A DNA stretch of 64,000 bases from Actinomycetota bacterium (GTDB lineage: Bacteria > Actinomycetota > Actinomycetes > Nanopelagicales > Nanopelagicaceae): assembly GCA_009698675.1 (NCBI GenBank), contig WLPT01000007.1, positions 1 through 64,000 of the forward strand, in the 5' to 3' direction. A program made the translations under genes and the position numbers. Numbering within the stretch: position 1 is the first letter of the stretch; every line of letters begins with the position of its first letter. The notes under the pieces are model-generated. The model was not told the origin of the DNA. It saw nothing but the letters and a program-made list of their open reading frames with translations, and searched no databases. This document shows, piece after piece, positions 52,317 through 63,035 of this stretch.

Positions 52317-53381
52317 TTGCGCGAACAACTCCCAGATTTTCCGTGGGATGCTTTGGCACCTTTTGGTGAGATAGCGCGCTCGCATCCAGGTGGCATCATC
52401 GATTTATCGCAAGGCACTCCAGTTGATCCAACTCCCGATTTCATACAACAGGCTTTTCGCGATGCATCAAACTCTCCTAGCTATCCAGTTACTGCAGGCA
52501 CACCCGAACTACAAGCTGGCATTAGAGCGTGGGCGATAGATCGACTGGGTGCAACAGGTGAGTTTGATGTGCTTCCATTGATTGGTTCTAAGGAGCTCGT
52601 GGCATGGCTCCCAACAATTTTGCAGTCTCAAACCGTACTAATCCCGCAGATTGCATATCCCACGTATCACGTAGGTGCGTTAATTGCGCAGGCTCGATCT
52701 ATTCCAGTAGATATTGATGCACATGGTTGGCCCAAGGCCGATTTGGCTTGGCTCAACTCTCCATCTAATCCCACAGGACGAGTACATAGTGCGCAAGAGA
52801 TTCAAGCCGCTATCAAGTGGGCCCGCAGCAATAATGCGATTCTTGTCTCGGATGAGTGTTATCTCGAATTTGATCACACAGCAACTTCCATCTCTGTTTT
52901 ATCTCAAACGCAAGCAGATAATAAAAATATCTTGGCTGTACACTCATTATCAAAACGCTCTTCTATGGCCGGTTATCGCGCGGCATTTATGATTGGTGAT
53001 TCGGCACTTATCGCCCGAATCCGAGAACTTCGAAAACACGCCGGAATGATGGTTCCACTTCCAGTACAAAAAGCGATGACGGTTGCCCTCAACGATGCGA
53101 GCCATGTTGCCGAGCAACGAGCACGCTATAACGCCAGACGTGACGCATTGCGGCCGGCGTTAGAGGCCGCTGGTTTTCACATTGAATTTAGTAACTCTGG
53201 TTTATACATCTGGTGTACGCGCAATGAAGATGCCTGGACAAGTGTTGAGTGGTTGGCTCAAAGAGGAATCTTGGCAACACCAGGCGGCTTCTATGGCGCC
53301 CATGGGGCCAGACACATCCGAATCGCCATGACCGCTACCGACGCCCAGATTAACGATGCAGTTTCACGTTTGAAGGCGTAG
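52317..53381 (+). CDS. dapC: Succinyldiaminopimelate transaminase
   Basis: PLP-dependent class I/II aminotransferase of the lysine/diaminopimelate pathway. LNSPSNPTGRVHSAQEI is the substrate loop, VSDECYLEFDH the PLP Asp region, and HSLSKRSSMAGYRAAF carries the Schiff-base lysine; 354 residues. TTG 52317 is the likely start, six bases after the ferredoxin stop. Function is set by position after fdxA and by dapD elsewhere in the window. Confidence 0.88.
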   Translation: MREQLPDFPWDALAPFGEIARSHPGGIIDLSQGTPVDPTPDFIQQAFRDASNSPSYPVTAGTPELQAGIRAWAIDRLGATGEFDVLPLIGSKELVAWLPTILQSQTVLIPQIAYPTYHVGALIAQARSIPVDIDAHGWPKADLAWLNSPSNPTGRVHSAQEIQAAIKWARSNNAILVSDECYLEFDHTATSISVLSQTQADNKNILAVHSLSKRSSMAGYRAAFMIGDSALIARIRELRKHAGMMVPLPVQKAMTVALNDASHVAEQRARYNARRDALRPALEAAGFHIEFSNSGLYIWCTRNEDAWTSVEWLAQRGILATPGGFYGAHGARHIRIAMTATDAQINDAVSRLKA

Positions 53382-53384
53382 TTC

Positions 53385-54392
53385 ATGGCTGTCGGAATTC
53401 TCTTAGTTGGGGGATTCGGAACTCGTTTGATGCCCCTTACAAAGTACACACCTAAACCTATGCTCACGGTTGCGGGATTGCCGGTAACTGAACATCAATT
53501 GGCAATGGCTCGAAGAGCTGGAATTACAACTGTGGTTCTGGCAACTTCCTACTTAGCCGATTTATTTATCCCATATTTTGGTGATGGATCGAAGTGGGGA
53601 ATGAAGTTGTTGTACGCAGTTGAAAATGCACCACTTGGTACCGGCGGTGCAATTGCCAATGCCGCACTGCTACTTGGAACAAATGAGTCGATAGTTGTTT
53701 TCAACGGCGATGTCTTGAGTTCGCACAATTTGAAGGAACAGATTCGCCAACATGAGGAACATAGTGCCGATGTAACTTTACATCTGACGCGAGTCGAAGA
53801 TGCACGTGCCTATGGCGCAGTTCCAACTGATTCAGAAGGTCGTGTCACCGCATTTTTAGAGAAGATGGAAAACCCAATCACCAACTCGATCAATGCCGGC
53901 TGTTATGTTTTTAATCCTGAGATAGTTGCATCAATCCCATTGGAAACTGTCGTTAGTGTTGAACGTCAAACTTTCCCTGAGCTTATATCTGCTGGTAAAA
54001 AAATCTTTGGCTACATCGATGATTCGTATTGGCTCGACATCGGAACGCCAAGTGCATTGCTAAAGGGTTCACGGGATTTAGTCAGCGGGAAGGCGGATTC
54101 CTCAGCGCTTTTGCGTGCCGAAGTTTCCGTGCATACGCAGCAAGGGTTAATTATGGCAACGGCCGAAGTAGATTCGACTGCAACGATCGATGGTGGTTCA
54201 TGCGTAGGCGCCATGGCCAAGATTGGAGCTAGAGCACATATCTCTGGCTCAATCGTTGAAAGCGGCGCTGTGATTTCCTCAGGTGCCACGGTTATAGATT
54301 CATATATCGCTCATGGGGCCCGGGTTGAGAAAAATGCTCAGATATCTAACTCATTTCTTACAATCGGCGAGAATATATCGATGCAGGCGTGA
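53385..54392 (+). CDS. NDP-sugar pyrophosphorylase, mannose-1-phosphate guanylyltransferase-like
   Basis: GILLVGGFGTRLMPLTKYTPKPML is the nucleotidyltransferase loop with the catalytic Arg and Lys, VFNGDVLSS holds the metal Asp, and a C-terminal left-handed beta-helix (ATIDGGSCVGAMAKIGARAHI) follows; 335 residues. It lies upstream of whiB, as manB/manC-type genes do in mycobacteria, so GDP-mannose synthesis is likely together with the mutase at 59623. UDP-glucose or dTDP-glucose substrates remain possible. Confidence 0.88.
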   Translation: MAVGILLVGGFGTRLMPLTKYTPKPMLTVAGLPVTEHQLAMARRAGITTVVLATSYLADLFIPYFGDGSKWGMKLLYAVENAPLGTGGAIANAALLLGTNESIVVFNGDVLSSHNLKEQIRQHEEHSADVTLHLTRVEDARAYGAVPTDSEGRVTAFLEKMENPITNSINAGCYVFNPEIVASIPLETVVSVERQTFPELISAGKKIFGYIDDSYWLDIGTPSALLKGSRDLVSGKADSSALLRAEVSVHTQQGLIMATAEVDSTATIDGGSCVGAMAKIGARAHISGSIVESGAVISSGATVIDSYIAHGARVEKNAQISNSFLTIGENISMQA

Positions 54393-54430
54393 TTTTGCCT
54401 GCAAATGGCCTATGTGAGCCCTCATTTCAC

Positions 54431-54459
54431 TTGACATTTTCGACTTACACGCGTGTAAT
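54431..54459 (+). promoter_or_regulatory. whiB promoter with palindromic operator
   Basis: TTGACA (54431-54436) and TGTAAT (54454-54459) are spaced by 17 nt, a near-consensus promoter. The perfect 14-bp palindrome TTACACGCGTGTAA (54445-54458) covers the spacer and most of the -10, so a dimeric repressor bound there would block transcription. The leader of about 55 nt ends in an AAGGAG ribosome binding site. Confidence 0.75.
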
Positions 54460-54520
54460 TCACTCTTAAGTAAGTCTTTTCCACGAGGGATTAGACGCAA
54501 AGCTATTAAGGAGAATCGGT

Positions 54521-54820
54521 ATGCCGATCCGACCTGAAGCCACGAACTCCCTGGCGCCAGCTACTGGCCCAACAATTACTATCAACAGCGGAGAGAGCCT
54601 TGAGCTCTCCTGGCAGGAGCGCTCTCTATGCGCGCAAACAGATCCAGAGGCCTTCTTTCCAGAAAAGGGGGGATCTACTCGTGAGGCAAAGCGCGTCTGC
54701 CTCTCATGCGATGTTCGCTCCGAATGTTTGGAGTATGCCTTGGCACATGATGAGCGCTTTGGAATTTGGGGCGGCCTATCAGAGCGTGAACGACGTCGCC
54801 TCAAGCGCCGCTCTGCGTAA
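54521..54820 (+). CDS. whiB: WhiB-family iron-sulfur regulator (WhiB2/WhmD type)
   Basis: Four cysteines in the WhiB pattern (LCAQTDPEAFFPEKGGSTREA, CLSCDVRSEC) bind a 4Fe-4S cluster; RFGIWGGLSERERRRLKRR is the GVWGG turn and basic DNA-contacting tail. The 99 residues resemble WhiB2/WhmD, needed for septation and tied to sigma-A region 4 in the family. The genomic context (manC-like gene before, glycosyltransferase, DUF3499, manB after) matches the whiB2 locus. ATG 54521 has an AAGGAG site. Confidence 0.94.
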   Translation: MPIRPEATNSLAPATGPTITINSGESLELSWQERSLCAQTDPEAFFPEKGGSTREAKRVCLSCDVRSECLEYALAHDERFGIWGGLSERERRRLKRRSA

Positions 54821-54847
54821 TTTTAACGCCACTCAAAGGTTAGAGCT

Positions 54848-57800
54848 ATGGCTGCAGAAGCGGCATTAAATCGACACCATGTCAGTGCGATCCTGGTTAC
54901 TCACGACGGACAAACATGGCTACCTGAGACCGTTGCATCACTTGCTTCGCAAACTCGAGCGATAGATTTCATTGTCGCAGTCGATACAGGATCCATTGAT
55001 GCCTCTCTCAAACTCCTCAACTCTGCACGAATCCCAATTATTAACGCCGAACGTGAGTGTGGTTTTGGCCAGGCAGTGCAGTTGGGTTTTGATTCACTAG
55101 CACCGCGAAGTGCTGATTGCACTGAGTGGATTTGGTTGATTCACGATGACAGTGCGCCGGCTCCAACGGCGTTAGAGTTTTTAATTGAAGCGATTCAAGA
55201 GCGACCACAAGTTGCGATGGTCGGACCAAAGCTTCTTGGTTGGCATGATCGCACCCACTTACTTGAAGTTGGAATTAGTATCGCCGGTAATGGAGCTAGG
55301 TGGACAGGTTTAGAGCCCTATGAATATGACCAGGGCCAACATGATGGAATTCATGACGTGCTCTCTGTTAGCACAGCTGGCGCTTTGATTCGACGTGATA
55401 TTTTTGAAGAGATCGGTGGATTTGATAAAAACCTAGCCCTCTTTCGTGATGATGTTGACTTTGGTTGGCGTGCCAGAGTTGCAGGCCACTCTGTTATAGC
55501 GGCAACGAGCGCAGTTGTTTTTCATGCTCAAGCTTCGGCAACTGAGCGTAGATCTGTTGATGTAAAGGGTGCGTTCCTACAGCGCCCACTATTACTTGAT
55601 CGACGCAACGCCGCTTACGTGCTTCTAGCTAACTCAACTTGGTGGATGATTCCATGGCTCTCACTTCAGTTACTTGGTTCTGCGATGGCGCGTTCAATCG
55701 GATATTTATTGGCAAAACTCCCAGGCTATGCAGGTGATGAAATACTTGCAGTGGCTACCTTGCTCATTAAACCAGGCGAAATCTTTAATGCTCGCAAAGA
55801 TCGCAAAGCAAAGCGTTTTGTATCCTCAAGAGTTGTTTCAACTTACATTCCGCCTCGGTGGTCGCAGCTACGCATTTCATCATCGCGATTTTTTGAGGCG
55901 ATACGCAAGCGCCTGCTTCCGGAAGAGAGTCAATCCTCTTCCACACTTCTTGAGTCAAATGAGGATGAAGATCTCTTAGTTCCAACAAAAGGCTCTAACT
56001 GGATTAAGGTTTTGCGTAAACCTGAGATTGCAGGATTTATGATTTTGGGGTTGATTACCCTGGTTTCGTCAAGATCTCGATTAGGTACTTTAATTGGTGG
56101 CGCTTTGCCAGCTTCACCTGGTGGTTCACGTGATCTATGGCGTAGTTATTTTGAAGCTTGGCACCAAGTTGGAATGGGTAGCTCACATGCCTCACCTATT
56201 TGGCTGGCAATCCTTGCAATTTTTGCCAGCCTACTTTTTGGTAAGGCCTGGCTCCTAGTAACTCTTCTCTTTTTGACTGCTCCACTTTTAATGATGTGGT
56301 CGATGTTAGTTCTGCTTAAAAAATTCACTGGAAATATATGGATCAGCATCCCAGCCAGCTTTATCTATGCATTATCACCAGTTGCAATTGCCTCAATTAA
56401 CTCAGGACGCCTTGCCACACTCGTTGTGCTTGTGATCGCACCACTCATCCCACTTATGTTGGTGAATTGGAAGGCGATTGAGCGCCATACCTGGCGTCGA
56501 ATATTCGGGCTCTGCCTCATTGGGGCTGTTTTGTACTCATTTACTTTGGTCGCCTTTGTCATTTTATTGGGCCTTGTTATCAGCGGGTTAATAGGCGACT
56601 ATCAAAATTACTCAATGCAGAAGAATAAATTACTGTTCCTTGAGCGCCTGTATAAGCGATTAACTCTGCTCATCGCTCCGTTACTCCTCACAGCCCCATA
56701 CTCATTTGAAGCGTTGGCCAATCCCATAAAGCTCTTAAGTGAGCCAGGACTCTCACTAGCTGGAGGCCTACCCAATGTAGTCATTCTGGGAAATCCTGGT
56801 GGAGATGGGGCTCTGCCGTGGTGGCTGCTCAGCCCTCTGCTATTAATTTTGATTACAGCGCTCTTTTCCTCCACCAAAGCAAAGACGATTGCCCTCTATG
56901 GAATTGGATTTCTCTCTGCGGCCCTTCTTGCATCCTCGTTGTCAACGTCCACTCATGGCGACAGCGCGCCATCTAGAGTTTGGGTCGGAAGTTTTTTGGT
57001 TGGTGCAACAATCTCATCAGTAGTTACGGGAGTCATAATTCTCGACCGCTTGAGATCGGTTTTGGTGTCAAGCAATATTCATTTTAGACATATTTTAGCT
57101 GCGACACTTCTGTTGGTCACTGGAGTATATGCAGTTGCATCGGTCGGCTGGTCAATTTCAGTTGGTGCGAATTCACCGGTTCATTCCGGAGGCTCCACCG
57201 TGATACCTGCATTTTTAAGCGCTGAGAAAGATACCAAGACGCTTGTTTTGCGCGAAGTTAATAATTTGAATAGCAAGACAATTCAATACTACATTTCTCG
57301 CGGTAAGGAAGTAACACTTGGAGAACCCGATGTCGCCCCAAGCCAGAACGCCCAAATTTCAGCACAGGCACAAGCGCTCATTGATGGCTCTGGAATTTCA
57401 AGCAGCAAAACATTCGCAGACTTTGGAATCAAATATGTCTTTGCAAAGGCGCCATTTGATGCAAATGTAATTCGCACAATTGATGGTTTAGGGGGATTTA
57501 CTCGCGCATCAGCCACGTCAGCAGGAGTTGTTTGGCGCGTCGGTGGAGTTACTGGACGAGTTATTTTAGTTGGTGACGATGGCGCTCGAAAGTTACTTGA
57601 AGCAGGTGAAGTTGGTGCGCGCGCCACAGTTGAGCATCCAGGAAGGATTCTTTTAACTGAGAGTTTTAATCGTTCCTGGCAGATTTTGCAGGAGGGATAT
57701 CGATTAGAGCGAGTGAAAAGCGATCTTGGTCTTCCAATGTTTATTGCAGCTCAATCTGGAGAAATCTCACTAATCTTCGATGGAACTATTCGCCGAGCTT

Positions 57801-57898
57801 GGATCTCATTTGAGTTGATTGCATGGGTTTTCTTAATAATTCTGGCTGCACCGGCAGGACGCAGAAAACGTGAAATCGCCGAGAGGGAGCTGGCATGA
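54848..57898 (+). CDS. Large membrane glycosyltransferase (GT2 plus polytopic domain)
   Basis: A 1016-residue protein. Residues about 10-260 form a GT-A domain: SAILVTHDGQTWLPETVAS, the metal site LIHDDSAPAP, and LFRDDVDFGWRARVAGH as the catalytic region. Residues about 380-770 contain roughly ten or more hydrophobic segments, and a soluble C-terminal domain and final helix (AWISFELIAWVFLIILAAP) follow. It is the usual partner of DUF5719 and DUF3499 in actinobacteria and is likely to add sugars to an envelope lipid or glycan. ATGA overlap with the next gene. Confidence 0.9.
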   Translation: MAAEAALNRHHVSAILVTHDGQTWLPETVASLASQTRAIDFIVAVDTGSIDASLKLLNSARIPIINAERECGFGQAVQLGFDSLAPRSADCTEWIWLIHDDSAPAPTALEFLIEAIQERPQVAMVGPKLLGWHDRTHLLEVGISIAGNGARWTGLEPYEYDQGQHDGIHDVLSVSTAGALIRRDIFEEIGGFDKNLALFRDDVDFGWRARVAGHSVIAATSAVVFHAQASATERRSVDVKGAFLQRPLLLDRRNAAYVLLANSTWWMIPWLSLQLLGSAMARSIGYLLAKLPGYAGDEILAVATLLIKPGEIFNARKDRKAKRFVSSRVVSTYIPPRWSQLRISSSRFFEAIRKRLLPEESQSSSTLLESNEDEDLLVPTKGSNWIKVLRKPEIAGFMILGLITLVSSRSRLGTLIGGALPASPGGSRDLWRSYFEAWHQVGMGSSHASPIWLAILAIFASLLFGKAWLLVTLLFLTAPLLMMWSMLVLLKKFTGNIWISIPASFIYALSPVAIASINSGRLATLVVLVIAPLIPLMLVNWKAIERHTWRRIFGLCLIGAVLYSFTLVAFVILLGLVISGLIGDYQNYSMQKNKLLFLERLYKRLTLLIAPLLLTAPYSFEALANPIKLLSEPGLSLAGGLPNVVILGNPGGDGALPWWLLSPLLLILITALFSSTKAKTIALYGIGFLSAALLASSLSTSTHGDSAPSRVWVGSFLVGATISSVVTGVIILDRLRSVLVSSNIHFRHILAATLLLVTGVYAVASVGWSISVGANSPVHSGGSTVIPAFLSAEKDTKTLVLREVNNLNSKTIQYYISRGKEVTLGEPDVAPSQNAQISAQAQALIDGSGISSSKTFADFGIKYVFAKAPFDANVIRTIDGLGGFTRASATSAGVVWRVGGVTGRVILVGDDGARKLLEAGEVGARATVEHPGRILLTESFNRSWQILQEGYRLERVKSDLGLPMFIAAQSGEISLIFDGTIRRAWISFELIAWVFLIILAAPAGRRKREIAERELA

Positions 57899-59199
57899 AA
57901 CGCAGCATAAGCGCTCTTCTGGCATTGGTGCTCTCATTCACCTTGGCGACCCTGCTCAGCCAAACAACAGGTGACTCAATCTACTCAGAGTCATTCCCAG
58001 CAGTTGTTTGCCCACCAGCATTGAGTGGACTTAATTCGCAAATCTCGGTTGCATCTACCAAGGTTCAATTTCAAACTCTTGAAAATCGCAGCACTAAGAC
58101 GATTCCATTCAGAAGCCTTAGATATACGGTGGTAAAAAACTCTCTGGTGGTTTCAGCCAATGGGGTTACGCCGGTTTTTTGGCAGAGTCGATCGGGAAGT
58201 TGGGCCGGTGGAACCACGTGTTCGGGACCAATTTCCTCTCAGTGGTTTGTCGGCGGCAGTTCAGATGTCACCACTCGAGGTAAATTAATAGTTGTTAATA
58301 GCGGATTAAGCGAGGCGATTGTCGATATCCAAGCTTTCTCTGAAAATGGAAAACAGCCCTTAGTGTCAATTAATTTAAAGGCTAAGAGTTACTCCGAACT
58401 TTCACTAGATTCTTTTGCAACAGGTGACAAGGCGTTAACAATTCATGTAGTGCCACGTTCGGGACGAATCAATGCTTTCATGATCGATGAACTGGGCGCT
58501 GGACTTCGTGCTCTCGGTGGTGATTACGTTAATCCAGTGGCCACGGCCTCTAAGACAGTTGTTATCCCGGCAGTTCCCAACCAACTACCCAAGAAGGGGA
58601 GTAAAGCTGGGTCACCACATACTCTACGAATTCTCACGACTTCAGATGTAGATTCTAATTTCACCCTCGAGCTCATGTCATCTGATGGCAATTTTGTGCC
58701 AGTAGGTTTTAATTCGCAGCGAATTTTAGCTGGTGTAGTAACCGAACTAACTTTAGCGCCAAAGATTTCGACGGGCTCATTTGCAGTCCGAATCAAATCC
58801 GATGAACCTATCGTTGCCGCTATCTCATCATCTGTAACCGTAAACGGGCGTAAAGACTTCGTATGGAGCACATCGGCTCCGGCCCTGGTACCAATGGCCA
58901 TAGCGATCACAGGCCTTTCCCCTCTTATGCTTTTTGCCGCTGACTCTGTAGCAGTAAAAATTGAGGTCACATTTATCAACGGCAAGAAATCACTTGTATC
59001 GATTAAAGGTAGTGACGTTGCTAGCTGGAGAGTGCCAAATAATGTGCGCTCAATCTCGATTCTCAAAAGCTCCCCTAATACCTATGCAGGTGCGCTGATT
59101 GCTTCCAACAATGGCTATGGATATCTGCCCATATCCCCTGGAAGTCTTTTAACGCGGGTCGAGATTCCGCACTCAAACATTCGCGTTTTAAATCCTTGA
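57895..59199 (+). CDS. DUF5719 secreted or membrane-anchored protein
   Basis: The N-terminus RSISALLALVLSFTLATLLS is a signal or anchor helix; the remaining approximately 400 residues are Ser/Thr- and beta-rich with several repeats-like segments and lack recognisable catalytic motifs. Four-base overlap with the glycosyltransferase and position before DUF3499 identify it as the DUF5719 partner. It probably acts outside the membrane with the glycosyltransferase. Function unknown. Confidence 0.82.
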   Translation: MKRSISALLALVLSFTLATLLSQTTGDSIYSESFPAVVCPPALSGLNSQISVASTKVQFQTLENRSTKTIPFRSLRYTVVKNSLVVSANGVTPVFWQSRSGSWAGGTTCSGPISSQWFVGGSSDVTTRGKLIVVNSGLSEAIVDIQAFSENGKQPLVSINLKAKSYSELSLDSFATGDKALTIHVVPRSGRINAFMIDELGAGLRALGGDYVNPVATASKTVVIPAVPNQLPKKGSKAGSPHTLRILTTSDVDSNFTLELMSSDGNFVPVGFNSQRILAGVVTELTLAPKISTGSFAVRIKSDEPIVAAISSSVTVNGRKDFVWSTSAPALVPMAIAITGLSPLMLFAADSVAVKIEVTFINGKKSLVSIKGSDVASWRVPNNVRSISILKSSPNTYAGALIASNNGYGYLPISPGSLLTRVEIPHSNIRVLNP

Positions 59200-59240
59200 T
59201 AATCCCAATAAAACCTTAACTCCCCACTAATCTTGCATAC

Positions 59241-59612
59241 ATGAGTTCACAGGCAAAACTTGGGCGAGGGTGCTCACGTGTTAGTTGTAGGTCGGTCGCA
59301 ACTATGACCCTGACCTATATTTATGCCGAGTCAACGGCGGTCGTCGGACCACTTGCAACATTTAGCGAACCACATGCCTACGACTTATGTGTGATTCATG
59401 CCGAGAGATTAAAAGTGCCGCATGGTTGGAACGTTATAAAACAAGAGGTAACCGGTGAAGAGGTTGGCCCATCCGATGATGATTTAATGGCCATTGCCGA
59501 TGCGGTGCGTGAAGTAGCAAAGCCCGCCGTCGAATCGCAAGAACCTACTAATAGCAGCGGTTCGTCCTCTCAGATCGGCCGCAGAGGTCATCTTCGCGCC
59601 GTTCCATCGTAA
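59241..59612 (+). CDS. DUF3499 protein
   Basis: The conserved core GCSRVSCRSVATMTLTYIYAESTAVVGPLA with two Cys and YDLCVIHAERL with a third Cys and a His suggests a zinc site; the tail is variable. The 123 residues match DUF3499 (Rv3258c type), always beside manB and whiB2. TAATCT at 59228-59233 ends seven bases before ATG 59241 without a Shine-Dalgarno. Function unknown. Confidence 0.92.
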   Translation: MSSQAKLGRGCSRVSCRSVATMTLTYIYAESTAVVGPLATFSEPHAYDLCVIHAERLKVPHGWNVIKQEVTGEEVGPSDDDLMAIADAVREVAKPAVESQEPTNSSGSSSQIGRRGHLRAVPS

Positions 59613-59622
59613 GCGGTTTACG

Positions 59623-60981
59623 ATGAACCAGATCCCTAATATTTTCAAAGCCTATGACATTCGTGGGCTAGTAGACGTTGAGATAACTCCAGATTTTTCT
59701 TTCGCAACAGGGTTAGCATTCGCTCGCTTTTTACAACAAGAGCGCGAGCCAGCCACGGTAGTCATCGGGCAAGATATGCGCCCATCCTCGCCTGCTTTAG
59801 CCGATGCATTCTCTGCAGGTGTCACTGCAACTGGCCTTGATGTCGTTCGTATCGGCCTTGCCTCAACAGATATGTTGTATTTTGCCTCAGGAAAACTAGG
59901 TCTGCCTGGTGCAATGTTTACTGCCAGCCATAACCCTTCGGCATATAACGGCATAAAGCTCTGCCTTAGTAGTGCACGTCCAATTGGGCGGGAATCAGGT
60001 TTGCAACAGATCGAAAACTTTGTTCGTCAGGGCTCTCCACTTGAAATTCGTTCGGTGGGCGTAGAAACCAAACGCAACATGCTTGAAGAGTATGTTGACC
60101 ATTTACTCTCTCTCGTAGAACTCAAATCAATTCGTCCGCTCACCATTGTTGTAGATGCTGGCAATGGAATGGCTGGATACACCGCACCGGCAATATTTTC
60201 TCGTCTTAACTGCACGCTTATTCCACTCTACTTTGAATTAGATGGCGATTTTCCAAACCATGAAGCCAATCCAATAGAGCCTGCAAATCTGCGTGACTTA
60301 CAGGCAGCTGTAAAGTCAAACAAAGCAGATTTAGGTCTGGCTTTTGATGGTGATGCAGATAGATGTTTTCTAGTTGATGAAAATGGCATGAGGGTTAATC
60401 CATCAGATCTGACCTCCTTGATTGCACATCGTGAACTCGTTAAGCATCCTGGATCAACGGTAATTTATAATTTGATCTCCTCTCGCGCAGTTCTTGAAGT
60501 TATTAACGAAAATGGTGGTATTGGTGTTCGTAGCCGTGTTGGTCACTCCTATATAAAAGCTTTGATGGCCGAGACAGGAGCAATCTTCGGAGGCGAACAC
60601 TCAGGTCATTTTTACTTCAGTGATTTCTGGCGTGCAGATTCAGGTGCACTTGCAGCCTTACATGCAATCGCCGCCCTGGGAGAGTCAGATGAAAAACTTT
60701 CAAAAATCTTAGCCCCCTATCAACGCTACCAATCCAGTGGAGAGATCAACTCGACGGTGAAGGATGCCCAAGGGTCAACGTCCATTGTGGAGAAGGCTTT
60801 TTCAAATCGGAGTGGGGTTGAACTCGATCATCTTGATGGCTTAACTGTCATTGGCGACACATGGTGGTTTAACCTTCGCCCCTCCAATACCGAGCCATTG
60901 CTGCGCCTAAACGTAGAGGCCAAGACACAGGCTCAGATGGAGAAGCTATGCCAAGAAGTTCTCGCACTAATCACTGACTAG
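59623..60981 (+). CDS. manB: Phosphomannomutase / phosphoglucomutase
   Basis: FTASHNPSAYNGIKL carries the phosphoserine, FDGDADRCFLVD the magnesium loop, FGGEHSGHFYF the sugar-binding loop and LRPSNTEPLLRLN the phosphate site; 452 residues. It converts mannose-6-phosphate to mannose-1-phosphate for GDP-mannose, used by the pyrophosphorylase at 53385. It starts 10 bases after DUF3499. Confidence 0.93.
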   Translation: MNQIPNIFKAYDIRGLVDVEITPDFSFATGLAFARFLQQEREPATVVIGQDMRPSSPALADAFSAGVTATGLDVVRIGLASTDMLYFASGKLGLPGAMFTASHNPSAYNGIKLCLSSARPIGRESGLQQIENFVRQGSPLEIRSVGVETKRNMLEEYVDHLLSLVELKSIRPLTIVVDAGNGMAGYTAPAIFSRLNCTLIPLYFELDGDFPNHEANPIEPANLRDLQAAVKSNKADLGLAFDGDADRCFLVDENGMRVNPSDLTSLIAHRELVKHPGSTVIYNLISSRAVLEVINENGGIGVRSRVGHSYIKALMAETGAIFGGEHSGHFYFSDFWRADSGALAALHAIAALGESDEKLSKILAPYQRYQSSGEINSTVKDAQGSTSIVEKAFSNRSGVELDHLDGLTVIGDTWWFNLRPSNTEPLLRLNVEAKTQAQMEKLCQEVLALITD

Positions 60982-61024
60982 CCAAGCGGCCTCATTACTC
61001 GCTTTAGCGCCTTGGGCAGTAACC

Positions 61025-62346
<1,322 letters not shown>

Positions 62347-62347
<1 letters not shown>

Positions 62348-63033
62348 TGACATTGGTTATGGTCGTCGATGATGATCAAGACCTCTCAGAGATGCTCGGT
62401 ATTGTTCTAACCGGAGCTAAAATGGATGTTGACTTGGTAAGTCGCGGCGATGAGGTGCTAGAGGTTTTTCGAAACAATCCACCTGATCTTGTGTTGCTCG
62501 ATGTCATGTTGCCAGGCCTAGATGGAATCGAAGTCTGTAAATTGATTCGAGCCGAATCAATGGTGCCAATTATTATGCTCAGCGCTAAGGGCGATTCCTA
62601 TGATGTTGTTCGCGGGCTTGAGGCAGGTGCCGATGACTACATGGTCAAACCCTTTAAGCATCCATCAGAGCTTGTTGCGCGAATTCGAACTCGACTTCGA
62701 CGTACTAATGCCGACATCTCAGGCATTCTCACAATTGGCGATCTAGCAATAGATGTAGCTGCTCACCAGGTTTTACGAGCGGGAAAGCAGATTGGCCTGA
62801 CTCGCCTTGAGTTTGACTTACTTGTAGCCCTTGCCAGAGAACCTGGACGCGTATTTTCACGTAATGCGTTATTGAGCGAAGTATGGGGTTATCGCCACTC
62901 CACTGACACCAGATTAGTGAACGTTCACGTTCAGCGTTTACGTGCCAAAATTGAATTAGATCCAGAGGAACCAGAGATTGTGGTTACGGTTAGAGGCGTT
63001 GGATATAAAGCTGGAGTATTGGGCGGTTCCTAA
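62347..63033 (+). CDS. mtrA: Response regulator MtrA
   Basis: OmpR-class regulator of 228 residues. The receiver domain has the acidic pair VVDDD and phosphoacceptor Asp52 in LLDVMLPGLDG, K in MVKPFKHP; the winged helix ends VRGVGYKAG. Position after ahcY and before the MtrB kinase is the conserved actinobacterial arrangement controlling cell wall, osmotic response and replication. Confidence 0.96.
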
Positions 63034-63035
63034 TA

